Positions 21,176 to 32,440 of a DNA stretch of 62,000 nt are shown piece by piece. Both the position numbers and the translations under genes were made by a program. Position 1 is the first letter of the stretch. Each line of letters starts with the position of its first letter. The notes under the pieces were generated by a model. The model searched no databases and was not told where the DNA came from. It saw nothing but the letters and a program-made list of their open reading frames with translations. The stretch covers positions 1-62,000 of the forward strand of contig JBBHKE010002306.1 in assembly GCA_037447655.1 (NCBI GenBank). Reading direction: 5' to 3'. This DNA is from Zygnema cylindricum (Eukaryota; Streptophyta; Zygnematophyceae; Zygnematales; Zygnemataceae).

Positions 21176-24100
21176 GTTACAGTGTAAAGATATACGAAAA
21201 TCGGTGAAATGCCAAAAATGTTAAAATACAAATAAATTTCCACAAATTAAAAACATAAAAAAATGTCAATATTAGAAAATGTCGAAATACAAAAAACGTA
21301 TTGAAACGCAACGATAAGATAAACAATAAATGTCCACAAATTGAAAACGTCAAAACAAAAAAAAGAATCGCAAATAAAAAATGTCGCGATACATAAAATA
21401 TCAAAGTGCAGAAAGTGTCGAATGACAAAAATGTTGAATAAGAAAAAATGTGAAAGATGTAAGGTCGGTCGAAATACAGGAAATGTAAAATCGTAAAAAA
21501 TTGAAAAACACTTAAAATGTCAAAATGTTGAAATCGTCAAATTCGAAAAATACAAAAATGGAAGAAAACGAAAAATGATGAAACACCGAAAACTTGAAAG
21601 CAAAGAATGTCAAAAACACGAAAAATGTCGCAATAGAGAAAATGTCAAAATGCCTAAAACATCACAACACGAAAAACATTGAAATGCAAAAGATGTCAAA
21701 AAATAAAAAATGCGCATAAAAATATAAATATTCAAAAAATGTCATCACTCAAAAAATGTAGGGATGTAAAAAATGTCGGAATGCAAAAACATATTAAACT
21801 AGAAAAATGTTGAAGTAGAGAAATTCTTGAAATGCAGAAAATGTAGAAATAAAAAAAATACCCAACAACATATGACAAAATATAAAATTTAAAAACGCCG
21901 ACATACCCAAAAATGTCAAATTGCAAAAAATTATTGAAATACGGAAAAATTCTGAAATGCAGAAAATGTCGACATACACAAATATTAAGATTATCCGACA
22001 AGAAAATGTTTAAATTTATAATTTGCCAAATGCGAACAATGCAGAAATGCAGTCAACATCAAAACAAAAAAAATGTAGAAATGAAAAAAATGTAGAAATG
22101 AAAAAAATGTGAAAATTCATAAAAAAATGTCAAACTTTAAGAAATTATAAAATGCAAAAAATGACGAAAAATGATCGTAATACATAAATTGTCGAAATAC
22201 AAATATTGAACGTGTTACAAATTCAAAATGCAAAAAATGTCGGAAAACATAAAATGTCTATAGAAAAAAAAAGTTTGAACTGCAAAGAACGCCGATATGC
22301 TAAAAACGACAAACTGGAAAAACATTCAATATTTAGAACGGTCGAAATAGAAAAATGCCAAAAAACAGAATAAAACGAAATAAACAAATGATGAAATGCA
22401 AAAAGTGTCATATAAAAATGCGTAAGATGATGAAATGTTGAAAATGTTGACATGTAGGAACTTGGGAAACGTTGAAATGTAGTAAATGAATGTTAATGCA
22501 AAAAATGTCCAAGTACTGAAAATGCAGAAAATGACAAAATGTAGAAAATGATAAAACATGGTAAAACATGGTAAATGTCGAAAAAAAAAAATGTCGATAT
22601 GCCAATATTAAAAAAATGTTTGAAAGTAAATATTGACGAAATATAGAGATTCTTACAAATGTAAAAATACTAAAATGCATAAAATATCAAAATGTAAAAA
22701 ATGTAAAAAAGCTAAAACTGACAAAAACAAGAATGGTCAAAATATAAAAAAAACGCCAAAATGCAAGTAAATGCAAAGTATGTGATAGTAAAGAAAATGT
22801 CAAAATGTAAATGCTCATGAGATTCCAAGAGAAATGCAAAAACTGTCAAAACACAAAAAATGCCAATATGCTGAAAATGTCCAATTACATAAAGTCGAAA
22901 AGCAAAATGTTGAAACGCAAAAAATGTTGAAACAAATAAAAAGCCTAACTCAAAAAAAAGCGGAATACATAAACACTAAAAAAAAAACGAAAATACAACA
23001 AAAGTGGAAATGCAAAAAATTTTAACTTCCAAAAAATGAAGAAGTGGAGAAAATGTAAAGAAATAAAAATTGTTAAAATTGTCGAAATGCAAAAAATATA
23101 GAAACACACAATGTTCAAAATGCAAAAAATATCAGAAAGCAAATAAAGGTGAAACCGAGAATATAGGTATGAAAAATGTCAAAATGTCGGAAATACAAAA
23201 ATACATCAAACTTCCAAAGAAAGAAGATGCAAAACCAAAAATGCTAAAAATGTTAAAATGCATAAGATTTCTAAATTCCAAAAATGATGAAAAAAAAAAA
23301 GAAAGTTACAGAAGATTTCGAAATACAAAAATTGCCGAATTGCAAAAATGACAAAATACAAAAAATAACGAAATGCATAAAATGGCGAAACACGAAAATA
23401 TTCAAAATGAAGAAAATGTCAAAAGGCAAAAATTATTGAAACAATTAAAATGCATATTATAAAAAAGTCAAAATGCAAATAAATGACAAATACAAAAAGG
23501 TACCAAATTGAAAAAAAAATTACTACTAAGAACACATGGAAATGAAAAAAAAACACAGAATTTAAAAAATCATCGAATGAAAAAAATGAAAAAAAAACTG
23601 GTAATATATAAAATATAAAAATTAAAAAATTGCTAAAACATGTAAAAGTACAAAATGCAGAAAAAATCAATATGCAAAAAATATCGAATATTAGTAATAA
23701 CAAAATGCAAAATATATTGAAATAATAAAAAGAACAAAATACACAAAATGTCGCTATAAGGAAATTTTCAAAATATAGAAAAAATGTGGAAAAACAAAAA
23801 ATAAAGAAATGCAAAAAATGTAAGAATATATAAAATGTCGACATGTAGGAAATGTTTGCATACAAAAAATATCTACATGCAAAAAATGTCAATGTACAGA
23901 AAATGTCGGAATATAAGTATGTCAAAATATAAAAAACTTTGAAGTACATAAAATGTTAGAATACAAAAAACTGTTGAAATGCAAAAAAAAAAAACTGATG
24001 ATATAAAAAAAAAGCTGAAATACAACTAATGTAGATATTCACAAAATGTCAAAATACGCAGACTTTGAAAAGCAAAAGATGTCGAAATGTAAAAAAACGG

Positions 24101-24432
24101 AAAATAAAAAATGCTAAATAATAGAAAATGTCAAAGTGCAAAAAACGTTGAAATCAAAAAATGTTGAATTACAAAATGTCGAAGTGCAAAAGTTGTCAAA
24201 TCAAAAAAATATGAAAAAAAGAAACGCAGAAAATGTTAAAAGTCAGCTGATATAGAAATTAAAAAAACTAAAATGTTGAGAATGTAGAAATAAAAAAATG
24301 TCAAAATGCAAAAAATATTGAAATATAGAAAATGATAAAATGTAAAAAATGTCAACATAGAGAAAACAGCAAAATATAGGAAAAGTCAAAATGCAAAATA
24401 ATGGTGAAACATAAAAAATGTCAAAATACAAA
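21176..24432 (-). repeat. Intron minisatellite, AAAATGTCRAAATGCAAA family, 3.26-kb block
   Basis: This is the largest block: roughly 170 degenerate units (by length) of AAAATGTC plus GAAATGC/AAAATAC plus AAAA, with drift to GCCAAAATGC and ATGTTGAAA. All the Phe/Cys/Ile-rich frames on the minus strand here (words such as FCILTF and CISTFF) are translations of the unit, not proteins. It lies wholly within the intron between exons 3 and 4. Confidence 0.9.
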
Positions 24433-24439
24433 CACCACA

Positions 24440-25256
24440 GTGTTCTATTATTATCATGAATTCTTAGTCACTATAATTAATAATTCATGTTGTCCTTCGC
24501 TCTTTTTACCATTATTATTATTAGAGTTGTTATAAAGTGTAAATGACATTTTTATTCATCACAATTATTGTTCATTTCTTGTTTTTTTTGTTATGATTGT
24601 TTTTATTTGTTATGACAGAAAATATTATTTATGATTGTATTACTACTATTACGTTTTTTTTTTTTTTATTATTATTATTATCATTACAATTATTGTTGTT
24701 GTCACTATTACTATTATTATTATCATCGTGACGTTATTATTAGTTATGACCTTAGTAGTCTATTTGGACAATAGTCACACCAAAATGTTTAAAATTTTGG
24801 GAAAATTTTTTTTGAAACAATAAAATAAAGATTAATAGTTGTAATAACAATATGTATGATAATAACAATTGTGCCAAAAAAAAAAAAAACAAATTACAAA
24901 AATAAATAAGATAGTATTGAAAACAACAAAACAAAAAAAAAATCCACAACATAATTACTGACTTGCTCTTTCCTCCACCCGTTCTTTCGTTGCATAAAAT
25001 AAAGAATCCACTAAAAAAGAAGGAAAAATGACATTTGTGAAATGCAGGTTTTTTTATCCACGTCTATCCTTTTGCCCCATTTGTCGCCTTTTCCTCTTCC
25101 ACCACATAAACTTTTTATATATAGACTTTCTTAAAAAATTATTAAAAAATAAATTAAAATTTGACAAACTTCAATTTTTTGATTTTTTTGCAACAAACTA
25201 TTTCCAATTAAAACACACTTGTGATGCGAAATGAAGCATAGCGTTATGTGCCTTAC
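24440..25256 (-). repeat. ATT-rich DNA and donor-side module at exon 3
   Basis: ATT runs (to about 24750) are followed by GGACAATAGTCACACC (compare GGACGACAATCACACC near 19512), then by TTGCTCTTTCCTCCACCCG, TGCAGGTTTTTTTATCCACG, TCTTCCACCACATAAAC and TGACAAACTTCAATTTTTTG, leading to the exon 3 donor. Confidence 0.8.
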
Positions 25257-25328
25257 AAGTATTGGAGGGATGTGAGTTGACCAATAGACAACAGAAAGCT
25301 TCCACTCAACTGGTTGTCGTATAGTCCT
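25257..25328 (-). CDS. LRR exon 3 (72 nt)
   Basis: The acceptor is CTATTGTCACAG and the donor GTAAGGCAC. It encodes G-L-Y-D-N-Q-L-S-G-S-F-L-L-S-I-G-Q-L-T-S-L-Q-Y plus TT. The Ile-Pro of the plant-specific segment is Phe-Leu (GSFLLSIG), which keeps the hydrophobic position but loses the Pro. Otherwise it is a full repeat without stops. Confidence 0.85.
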
Positions 25329-25734
25329 CTGTGACAATAGGCATTCAAAAAACCATCACAAAAAAAAATAGTGAAAAACATTGAAACATCGCGGGATAAA
25401 AAATATTATCAATTTCCAAATGTCCCACACAAAATGGCAGTTGTTCACATGCAACCCCCACTCCCCCTCCCCTTCTCCTCCCTCTTCACTAATAGTTAAA
25501 TAAAAAAAAAAAAAAAAAAATTGAATAACTAACTTTTAACAACATATACCGATTTAAAAAAAACATGATGACAAAATAACAATATTTATAAATCGTGACA
25601 AATTTCAAATCAAACATTACATTATTCTCTAATATCTCCCCTATACATACAAATACATACGGAATAATGAATTTATGTATATGCATATTATTTGCAAGAT
25701 ACAATACATTTTCTACTATTTGGACCAAATATTT
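25329..25734 (-). repeat. Acceptor-side module at exon 3
   Basis: It contains CAACATATACCGATT, AAATTTCAAATCAAACATTA and ATCTCCCCTATACATAC, homologous to 18880-19020. A poly-A run of about 20 lies at 25501-25520. Confidence 0.75.
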
Positions 25735-26150
25735 CGAAATGCAAAAAATGACAAAATACCAAAATCATCAAAAATAAAAAAAAATGTCGAAAAACATAAA
25801 AATGCCGAAATGCACAAATCGCAAAAATAAAAAAAATGTTGAAATTGAAAATGTCAAACTTTAAAAAATACCATAATAGCAAAATGTAAAAAGTGACGAA
25901 ATAGGAAAAACAAAAATGTCAACATACAAGAAAATCAGAAAGATTGACAAGACGAAATACAAAATGCCAAAAATTAAAAAAATGTTGAAAAGTACAAAAA
26001 ATACTCAAATACAGAAAGTTTTACACAGGTTAAGGCAAAAATAAAATAAGTGCAAGAATAAAGAAAATGTTTGAATGCAGAAAAATTTGACAAACAACAC
26101 ACAATAAAATGCAATAAAATGTTGAAATGTATTACATTTGTATTACATTT
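25735..26150 (-). repeat. Intron minisatellite, block 3
   Basis: Same AAAATGTC/GAAATGCAAA units as at 21176-24432, about 20 units, between exons 2 and 3. Confidence 0.85.
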
Positions 26151-26169
26151 GAACATATAACCTGTATTA

Positions 26170-26548
26170 TATCAGTCACGCTCCTCACTTCTTCCCTTCA
26201 TTGCATAAGAGAAATAACCCGCAAACCATTAACATGGAACCCCCAAAATTGCAAGTTTTCCAAACTACGTCTATCTCAATCGTGATTCCGTCGCCCCTTA
26301 ACTACGTCTATCTCAATCATGATTCCGTCGCCCCTTTTTGTCTACCTTGCCAACCTCTTTTTACTCCCATCTTCCACCATCGAGTCGCTTAAACTTTTCA
26401 TAATTTGATTTTTTGAAATAAATACCAAAAGAAAAAAAAATGTTTGGTTTGGCAAACTTTTAAACAATGACTTATTTTTTGAAACAAACCATTTCTATTT
26501 AGAACACGCTTTTGGTGTATAACACAACCGTAGTGTCATGTGCCTTAC
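26170..26548 (-). repeat. Donor-side module at exon 2
   Basis: It carries TCACGCTCCTCACTTCTTCC, TTGCATAAGAGAAATAACCC, GCAAGTTTTCCAAACTACGT, TTCCACCATCGAGTCGC and AACACGCTTTTGGTGT in the family order. An internal 38-bp tandem duplication (ACTACGTCTATCTCAATC twice, 26264 and 26302) is private to this copy. Confidence 0.85.
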
Positions 26549-26620
26549 AAATGTTGGAGGGATTTCAATTGAAGGATGGACGATGGAATACTTCCATTCA
26601 ACTGGTTTCTATCGAGCCAT
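26549..26620 (-). CDS. LRR exon 2 (72 nt)
   Basis: The acceptor is TTGGTATCGCAG and the donor GTAAGGCAC. It encodes W-L-D-R-N-Q-L-N-G-S-I-P-S-S-I-L-Q-L-K-S-L-Q-H plus TT. The LxxN Asn is present (LDRNQL). The Gly of IGxL is replaced by Leu (SSILQL). It is intact, phase 2 at both ends, and completes the split Leu codon of exon 1. Confidence 0.85.
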
Positions 26621-27915
26621 CTGCGATACCAAGCATTAACATATTTTATCATAAATAGAATGGAAAACAAAATAATGAAGAAAAGAAACAATATCAATCT
26701 ATTGCATGCACCCTTAGATTAAAATCATGTTAAATATCAAATCATAAGTTACATGTTCTTTTACCATCTCCCCCACATATTCATTAGACTACGGATTATT
26801 AAATATGAGTATATGGAAATATATATAGATATGTCTTATTTAAATGTTTTACCATTTCGGTAAGAAAATGTCGAAATAGTGAAAATGGCAAAAATCAAAA
26901 TTTGTCGAAAATGTATATAAATGTTGACATACAAAAAATGTTAATATAGCGACACACAGAAGACGTCAAAATGCAAAAAATGTCAAAATGCAGAGTGTCA
27001 AACTCCGAGAAGTGACAAGCTGCAAAAAAATGTTGAAATTCAAAAAATATTGAAATACACAAAATGCCGAAATACAAACAATGATGAAATACAAAAAATG
27101 TAGAAAATTAAAAAAATGCCGGAAATATTGAAAACATTGAAAATGGTGAAATACAAAATATCGAGATGCAAAAAATGCCTTCATACAGAAACTGTCGAAT
27201 AACAGAAAATGTCGAAATGCGAAAACGTAAAAATGCATAAATTAAAAAACACTAGTTATGTAGAAATACAAAAGAGTTTAACATGCAGAAAATGTCAAAG
27301 AAAAAGAAATGGCAACAAGTAGAAAATGTCCAGTGCGAAAAAATGCTAAAATGTAAAAAAAGCTGAAGTGAAAAAAATGTCGAATATAAAAAATGTCAAA
27401 AATGCAAAAAAAGGCCAAAAGTAAAAAATACCAAAATGTGGAAAATGTCCAAATTGCAAAAAGTGACATACAAAAAATATTGAAGCCAAAAATGACGAAA
27501 TACAAAAGTTGTCAAATCCATTGTTAAAATAGCGAAAATGTCAAAAATGCAAAAATTGTCAAAATGCAAAAATGAAAAAAAAATTGAAATATAGTAGATG
27601 TTGAAACGTAAAAAATGCCAAATATTGAATTTCTAAAAATACAAAATATGAGAAATTGCACAAAATAACAAAATACTAAAATGTTGAAAAACATTGTCAA
27701 AATACAGAAAGCGGTAAAAATAAAAAATGCATAAATACAAAAAACGTCGAAATACAGAAATTGTCCAATTACAAAAAATATTGCAAATGCAAGGGATGTC
27801 GAAAATGATAAAAATTTCAAAGCACAAAAATGTCAAAATGCAAAAATTATCGAAATATGGAAATGTTGAAAGATAGATGTCAACATGCAAATAATATCAA
27901 AATACAAAAAATTGT
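26621..27915 (-). repeat. Acceptor-side module at exon 2 and minisatellite block 4
   Basis: 26621-26860 carries the weaker acceptor-side block. 26865-27915 is about 1 kb of the AAAATGTCRAAATGCAAA minisatellite. No exon lies within it. Confidence 0.8.
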
Positions 27916-28563
27916 AAATAGATGCATATATATACACTATTATCATTACCATTACCATTGTTTTTATCTTTACTTTTGATTTAATTATAAACTATAACAA
28001 TCAAATCTAAAGGCTTAAAAAATTAAACGTGACCTTTCGATATGATAAAAAAAAAATCTTCAAAATATTTTGAGCAATAACAACAACAATATTAGGCATA
28101 ATTGTAGCTGAAAGGAAAAATTATTTTGCCAAAACAAATAAACAAATAATAATAAGAGCATCAAAACATAAAAAAAAACAAATTTCATGGTTTTTGTCAC
28201 GCTTCTCCCTAACATTCTTCCTTCGTTGCATAAAAAAAAAAGTTTGTAAACCATTATTACAAAATATTCTACAAAATATAAAAACATACAATATCATGAA
28301 ATGCATGTTTTCTGACCCACATCTTTTTTGATGAGATTCCCTCAAAAAATCCCCCCCCACCACCCAACCCACCCCTCTTCCTTTTCCCACCATCAAGTCA
28401 CTTAAATTTCTATGAGAAATTATAAAATAAAACCTAAAAAATACATAAAGGGACTTTCTTTTTGACAATCTCTAATGCAATAAACTAACCTTTGCAACAA
28501 ACTTTTTCCATATAAAACAAACTATTGATGCGAAACACAACATTGTAGTGCCACGTGTCTCAC
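27916..28563 (-). repeat. AT-rich DNA and donor-side module at exon 1
   Basis: AT-rich sequence to about 28185 is followed by GGTTTTTGTCACGCTTCTCC, GTTGCATAAAAAAAAAAGTT, TGCATGTTTTCTGACCCACA, CCCACCATCAAGTCACTTAA, TGACAATCTCTAATGC and the exon 1 donor. Confidence 0.8.
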
Positions 28564-28635
28564 AATTCTTGGAGGGATGTCAGTCGACCGATGGACGATG
28601 GAATATTTCCACTCAATCTGGTAAGCTCTAAAGAT
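28564..28635 (-). CDS. LRR exon 1 of those visible (72 nt)
   Basis: The exon lies between an acceptor GTTGTGTTGCAG and a donor GTGAGACAC. It encodes S-L-E-L-T-R-L-S-G-N-I-P-S-S-I-G-R-L-T-S-L-Q-E plus the split codon TT. The core LSGNIPSSIGRLTSLQE fits the plant LRR consensus. The usual Asn of LxxN is Thr here (LELTRL), the only departure at a ladder position. The donor is GTGAG rather than GTAAG. It is uninterrupted and in the same phase as the next exon. Confidence 0.82.
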
Positions 28636-30275
28636 CTGCAACACAACATCTGTTATACAATTCAATAATATACTTGGGCCATGTCTAGCTCCTTGCAATT
28701 GCACCAATCCTATGAAAAGCAAAACTATTCTTCATTTAATAGTTATTCAACGCTATGTGTTTCGATCAAACACAAAAAAATTGCACTTTTTTTTTTTGAA
28801 AGGCACTGGGGCCACCAGACAAACTCGCATTCGGTTCTATCTTTCCCTATGTTAAAGCAAAAGTTGGGGTTTTACCTCAACTTTTTTCCTCTAACTATAC
28901 TAGTTGGAGGTAAAAAAGGTGGCTTATGCCCTCATTCGAAAATAATTGACAGTCGAACATGACCTGTTGGGATCAATTTTTTGAAAAGTGATTGAAAAAG
29001 ACATTCAAGTACTCTTCAAGAATCGTTTTCAAAAATGGAGGCAAAACCTAGTCTTTGAAGATTTAAAAGGGGAATCTTCATTTTTCCTCTAACGCTTTGA
29101 CTTGCATTAAAATCATGTGCATAATGACTCTCCATAATTATGTGGCGCCTATACTTGAAGAGTTGTGGGGGATAGAGATATACCAATTCAAGTTTTTTTT
29201 AGTAATGCGTCTCAATCGCTTGTTCATAAAGTGCGAGGAAAGATCCATTTCTGCCCCAGGGAACATTTAATCAAGCATTCCCTTTGACCAATTTCCCTTT
29301 TGTACATATCTTACACAAAGAGATTGTTATCTTGGCTAAATTCACAAATTAATATGTGATCCTATGCCTTCTACAAACGCACATTGATAGCCTTCTACAA
29401 ACGGGAATTTTATGCTTTGCGGCACTTTGCTATTCCCATTGATTTGATGACAACAAACGAATGAAATACTTAATTTCTCCAAAGTTGCGCAAGTGTTGAC
29501 AAGACACCGAAAAGCGTGTCGACATCAAACCATCATGCTATTTGACACTAAACATATGCATTGCTAGTCACCAAGCTACCAGCGTCAATGAAGCCCAAGA
29601 TTTTGCAAATGATTCAAACACAAAATTACTCATTGGTTCATAAAATAAAACCAAAAATTTAACAAATTGCAATTCCGTAAACATCGATACAATCATAGTT
29701 ACGCACGTTGGTAACATTATATTAAAGATTGCATCTCTATAAAATTAGGAGACGGTTTTACTCGGTTAATATCTTATAAACGTCTTGTTGCTTTGACCAT
29801 CACTCGACTTCATAATGTTTTTTTTCACGTAAAATCACAAAAAATCTACTCAAATTTCAAATCTCCCCTATATTGTGCTATTTTTTTAACTAAGCGAATG
29901 ATTTGAGAGTTTAGCTCCCCCATTCTAGGATTTTTGATAGGATAAAAAAAAACTCAAAATGTGTATCACATAAACGAAAACATGAACAATCTCTCATAAA
30001 CATTCACATTAACGTTTCCATGACAAAACAACTCAGCAGAATACACATATCTAATTTTGATTTTTTTACACTAAAAAAAAACTCTATTCACTATCCAAGT
30101 TAAACGTTTAACTTCAGCTGTACAACGAATTTAGCTTGAGAACAGGGAACTGCATACATCGTAAAAAAATAGTGTACTTCGTACATAATTAAACAAGGAG
30201 CAACGAAAACCAAACCGGCACAAACATACCAACGCGGAAAATCGGTGGATGCGACAATTCACACAATGTCTTAAC
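28636..30275. other. Sequence upstream of the first visible LRR exon
   Basis: No further LRR exon with its acceptor and donor was found on the minus strand. The minisatellite and module blocks stop here. From about 28.9 kb the composition shifts, and the right part is probably LTR sequence of the copia element whose 3' LTR appears to begin at 30276 on the minus strand. Confidence 0.5.
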
Positions 30276-30300
30276 ATTCCCCCCTCTCGTTGTGGAAATC
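30276..30300 (-). other. Copia polypurine tract and presumed 3' LTR start
   Basis: On the minus strand AACGAGAGGGGGGAATG is followed by TTAAGACATTG. A G-rich tract ending at TG is the usual junction between a copia coding region and its 3' LTR. It lies just 3' of an RNase H remnant in the same orientation. The far end of the LTR was not found. Confidence 0.55.
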
Positions 30301-30360
30301 CTTGAAGGTAAATTATAGGAAGTCAAACTTAGGTCTTTGCTTAAAAAACATCCACTATAG

Positions 30361-30634
30361 CTGACGTTGTAAGCATGTCAGTCGCCTTTTCAACTCCAAC
30401 TATTTATCTTTCCCAATATCACTCAAAAACTGCCATGGACTTCTAATGTAAACCACAAGATTCCCAATCAAAGCCATAGATCTCATGCTATCCGAAAATG
30501 CTTTCATACACCCACTATCGATGCATATCTCTCCCAACAACTGATGCATGTGCAACATCGCATAAAGCCATATATTTGACCTCTGTAGAAGTCAATGCTC
30601 TTGGATGGCGACAATAACTCACAAAACTACCGCT
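30361..30634 (-). pseudogene. Ty1/copia RNase H remnant
   Basis: In pieces the minus strand reads SFVSYCRHPRALTSTEVKYM, then ALCDVAHASVVG, SGCMKAFSDSMRSMALIGN and ATDMLTTSA. These match, in order, the copia RNase H block ending in SSTEAEYMA, the CDNQSAIALA block and the ADMLTK tail. Stops and frameshifts separate the pieces. It is probably the 3' end of the element whose integrase and gag lie at 31776-34916. Confidence 0.8.
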
Positions 30635-30823
30635 CCGTCTGAAATAAAATCATATCTTGAAGTAGTTTTTAGTCAAAATCTTCATTCCAATCGGCACTCA
30701 AATTCACCACTAGATTGGAACACTAAACGAAGACTTGAAGTACCAGGTACATACTGAAAGATTCACTTCACAGTATCCCAAGTACCTTTTTTGATCTACT
30801 AAGTAAGGACTTCTAGGAGGAGA

Positions 30824-31270
30824 GTGGACTATACAGAAACCTATACTCTGGAAGTGAAATTTGAATCATTGCCAATGATTGTTGCCGTGGCAAGGCAGAA
30901 ACACATCCATCAGCTGGATGTTGAGACAACTTTTCGAGACAATGTGATCTTCAAGAGGAATTTTACTTGGAACTTCTAAATGGGGTAAAAGCAAAAACCG
31001 GTACGATTAGTTAAATTGCTGTATGTTTTGAGCAAGTGTCAAGGATTTGGTATATGCGAATACATAAGGTATTGGCACGTATCATTTTTGGAGGACAATT
31101 TTAAATTTTGGTGTTTATTTAAATGGTTTAGGTGAGGATCAATTTTACCTTTTCAATTTATGTGAATAGCTTTACAATGAAATTTGACAATTGGATGGGA
31201 TTAATGAATTGAAGCAATGTTTGGGTCAACATTTTATGGTTATGAATCCCGAGTGTCAAGTGTTGGGACA
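30824..31270 (+). pseudogene. Ty1/copia reverse transcriptase fragment, opposite strand
   Basis: The plus strand reads VDYTETYTLEVKFESLPMI, then VAVARQKHIHQLDVETTF, the first RT block of copia elements (typically IDY.ETFAPV.R..SIR and HQLDVK.AFLNG). Near the right end GINELKQCLGQHFMVMNP matches the segment after YVDD (I..LK..L...F.M.DLG). Many stops lie between. The orientation is opposite to the RNase H remnant on its left and the integrase on its right, so it is either a separate insertion or an inverted piece. Confidence 0.75.
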
Positions 31271-31775
31271 GGACAAGACATTTTTGTTGCAATTTCAATT
31301 GTGAGTGGCTTTGTATTTGATCACCTCACTGTACGAGCCTGTTTTTGTCTTGAACTCCCACTTTGCATCAATCGAATTTGATAACTTCGCCTCCTCAATT
31401 GTTTGATTATCAACCACACTTACTTTCCTAATCACCTAATTTTCTCGCCTTGGTAAGACGGTTGATCCCCAAAAATAACTCACTCACTAGTTGCTATAAG
31501 AGAAAATCATTCGCTTTAGCCTCAAAAATGAAGTAACGGAAATTAGAAACGCCTCACCCTTTTGGTCATACGATAATGTCTCCAATTTCTTCCCCATTGT
31601 CACTCAAGTACTCCAAACTACGGTCCCATCCTCTTCTTCGTTATTCTACTCACACGCGGATGGTAAGCTTGATTTCAACTATTAGGGTACCGTCATTATA
31701 GGTCTCACTCTTCGTGTCCACATTTCCGGAATTTGATGTGGCCTCATCTCCTTTCTCCTTAGGTGATAAAACTTC

Positions 31776-32440
31776 TTAGCCTTCCAAATTTGATTCCTCT
31801 TGTTCCGAGAACTCTTTTTGGACATGTTTTTCCTCAAAATTTAAGTCCAATTCCTGCATTCCTGCAAACTCTATCGCGAGTTTTAGATCCTCCTGAAAAT
31901 CTATAGTCAGTGGTTCCACAACCAGATTCCTCACTGCATCATATCTTATAAAAGCTGCCCTTCGAGTTATACCCAACAAAAACTTCTTCCAGCGTCTCAG
32001 GGCAAACTTTTCTTTCGTTTGAATCCTATCAAGGTACACGGTTGTTTGACACCCTAAATTTTTCAGCGTTGAAATAAAGCACAAGACCACTATAATTCTT
32101 TTGGTGTTGCTCACTAAACACTGATGTTAATCTGTTGCCAACATAATTCGCCATCTGAATTGCGCCTCCCCGCAGAAAGGTGGTATGCGTGGTTATGTAG
32201 AACCTGATGTTCCTCTCCCCGATTTGATTGACTTTTCCACCATCACAACCCACTCCTTAAACTTCTTCAATGCCTTTGATTTCTTCTTCACTAAAAAACT
32301 CACAATTTCCACCAGTAATCATCCACGACTGCAAAAGTTATATTGATTGCTTAAACTCTTCGGCTTCACATTGCCACAAAGATCCACGTGTACAAGGTCT
32401 AAGGGACTTTGAGCTGATTAATTAACATCTTTCACTGGAC
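31776..32440 (-). pseudogene. Ty1/copia integrase remnant
   Basis: Reading the minus strand from 32440: SPLDLVHVDLCGNVKPKSL (integrase core start, PLELIHTDLCGP type), a broken FAVVDDYWWK (VDDYSR type), then ANYVGNR and LKNLGCQTTVYLDRIQTKEK followed by KFLLGITRRAAFIRYDAVRN. The last part corresponds to the copia integrase C-terminal segment LRVFGC.AYVHI...KFD..A..CIFLGY. Frames change repeatedly. The piece continues from the pre-integrase part at 32440-32840. Confidence 0.8.

Larger units (their letters stand above)
12281..28635 (-). other. LRR/EGF-like gene, 3' portion: six exons over 16.4 kb
   Basis: Six exons on the minus strand join in one frame through phase-2 introns: five 72-nt LRR exons and a terminal exon with a Cys-rich tail. 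Intron lengths, in transcript order, are 1943, 1220, 5081, 1428 and 5989 bp, all bounded by GT (GTAAG in four, GTGAG in one) and CAG or CCAG. Each LRR exon encodes one 24-residue plant-type repeat of the xLxxNxLSGxIPxxIGxLxSLxx form, with the first Leu codon of the next repeat split TT|A. The product should be an extracellular ligand-binding protein: the tail has 11 Cys and N-glycosylation sequons and no kinase or membrane span follows. The start codon, signal peptide and earlier exons are not visible and would lie above 28.6 kb or be disrupted by the retroelements there. It could be the 3' part of a functional gene or a fossil, but all six exons are intact, which favours function. Confidence 0.8.

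Noticed and set aside
21177-24431. Many minus-strand frames rich in Phe, Cys, Ile and Ser (for example 23419-23949, 176 codons), which look like membrane proteins
   Set aside because: They arise from the AAAATGTCRAAATGCAAA minisatellite read in reverse. The hydrophobic look is due to T-richness and the pattern repeats every unit.
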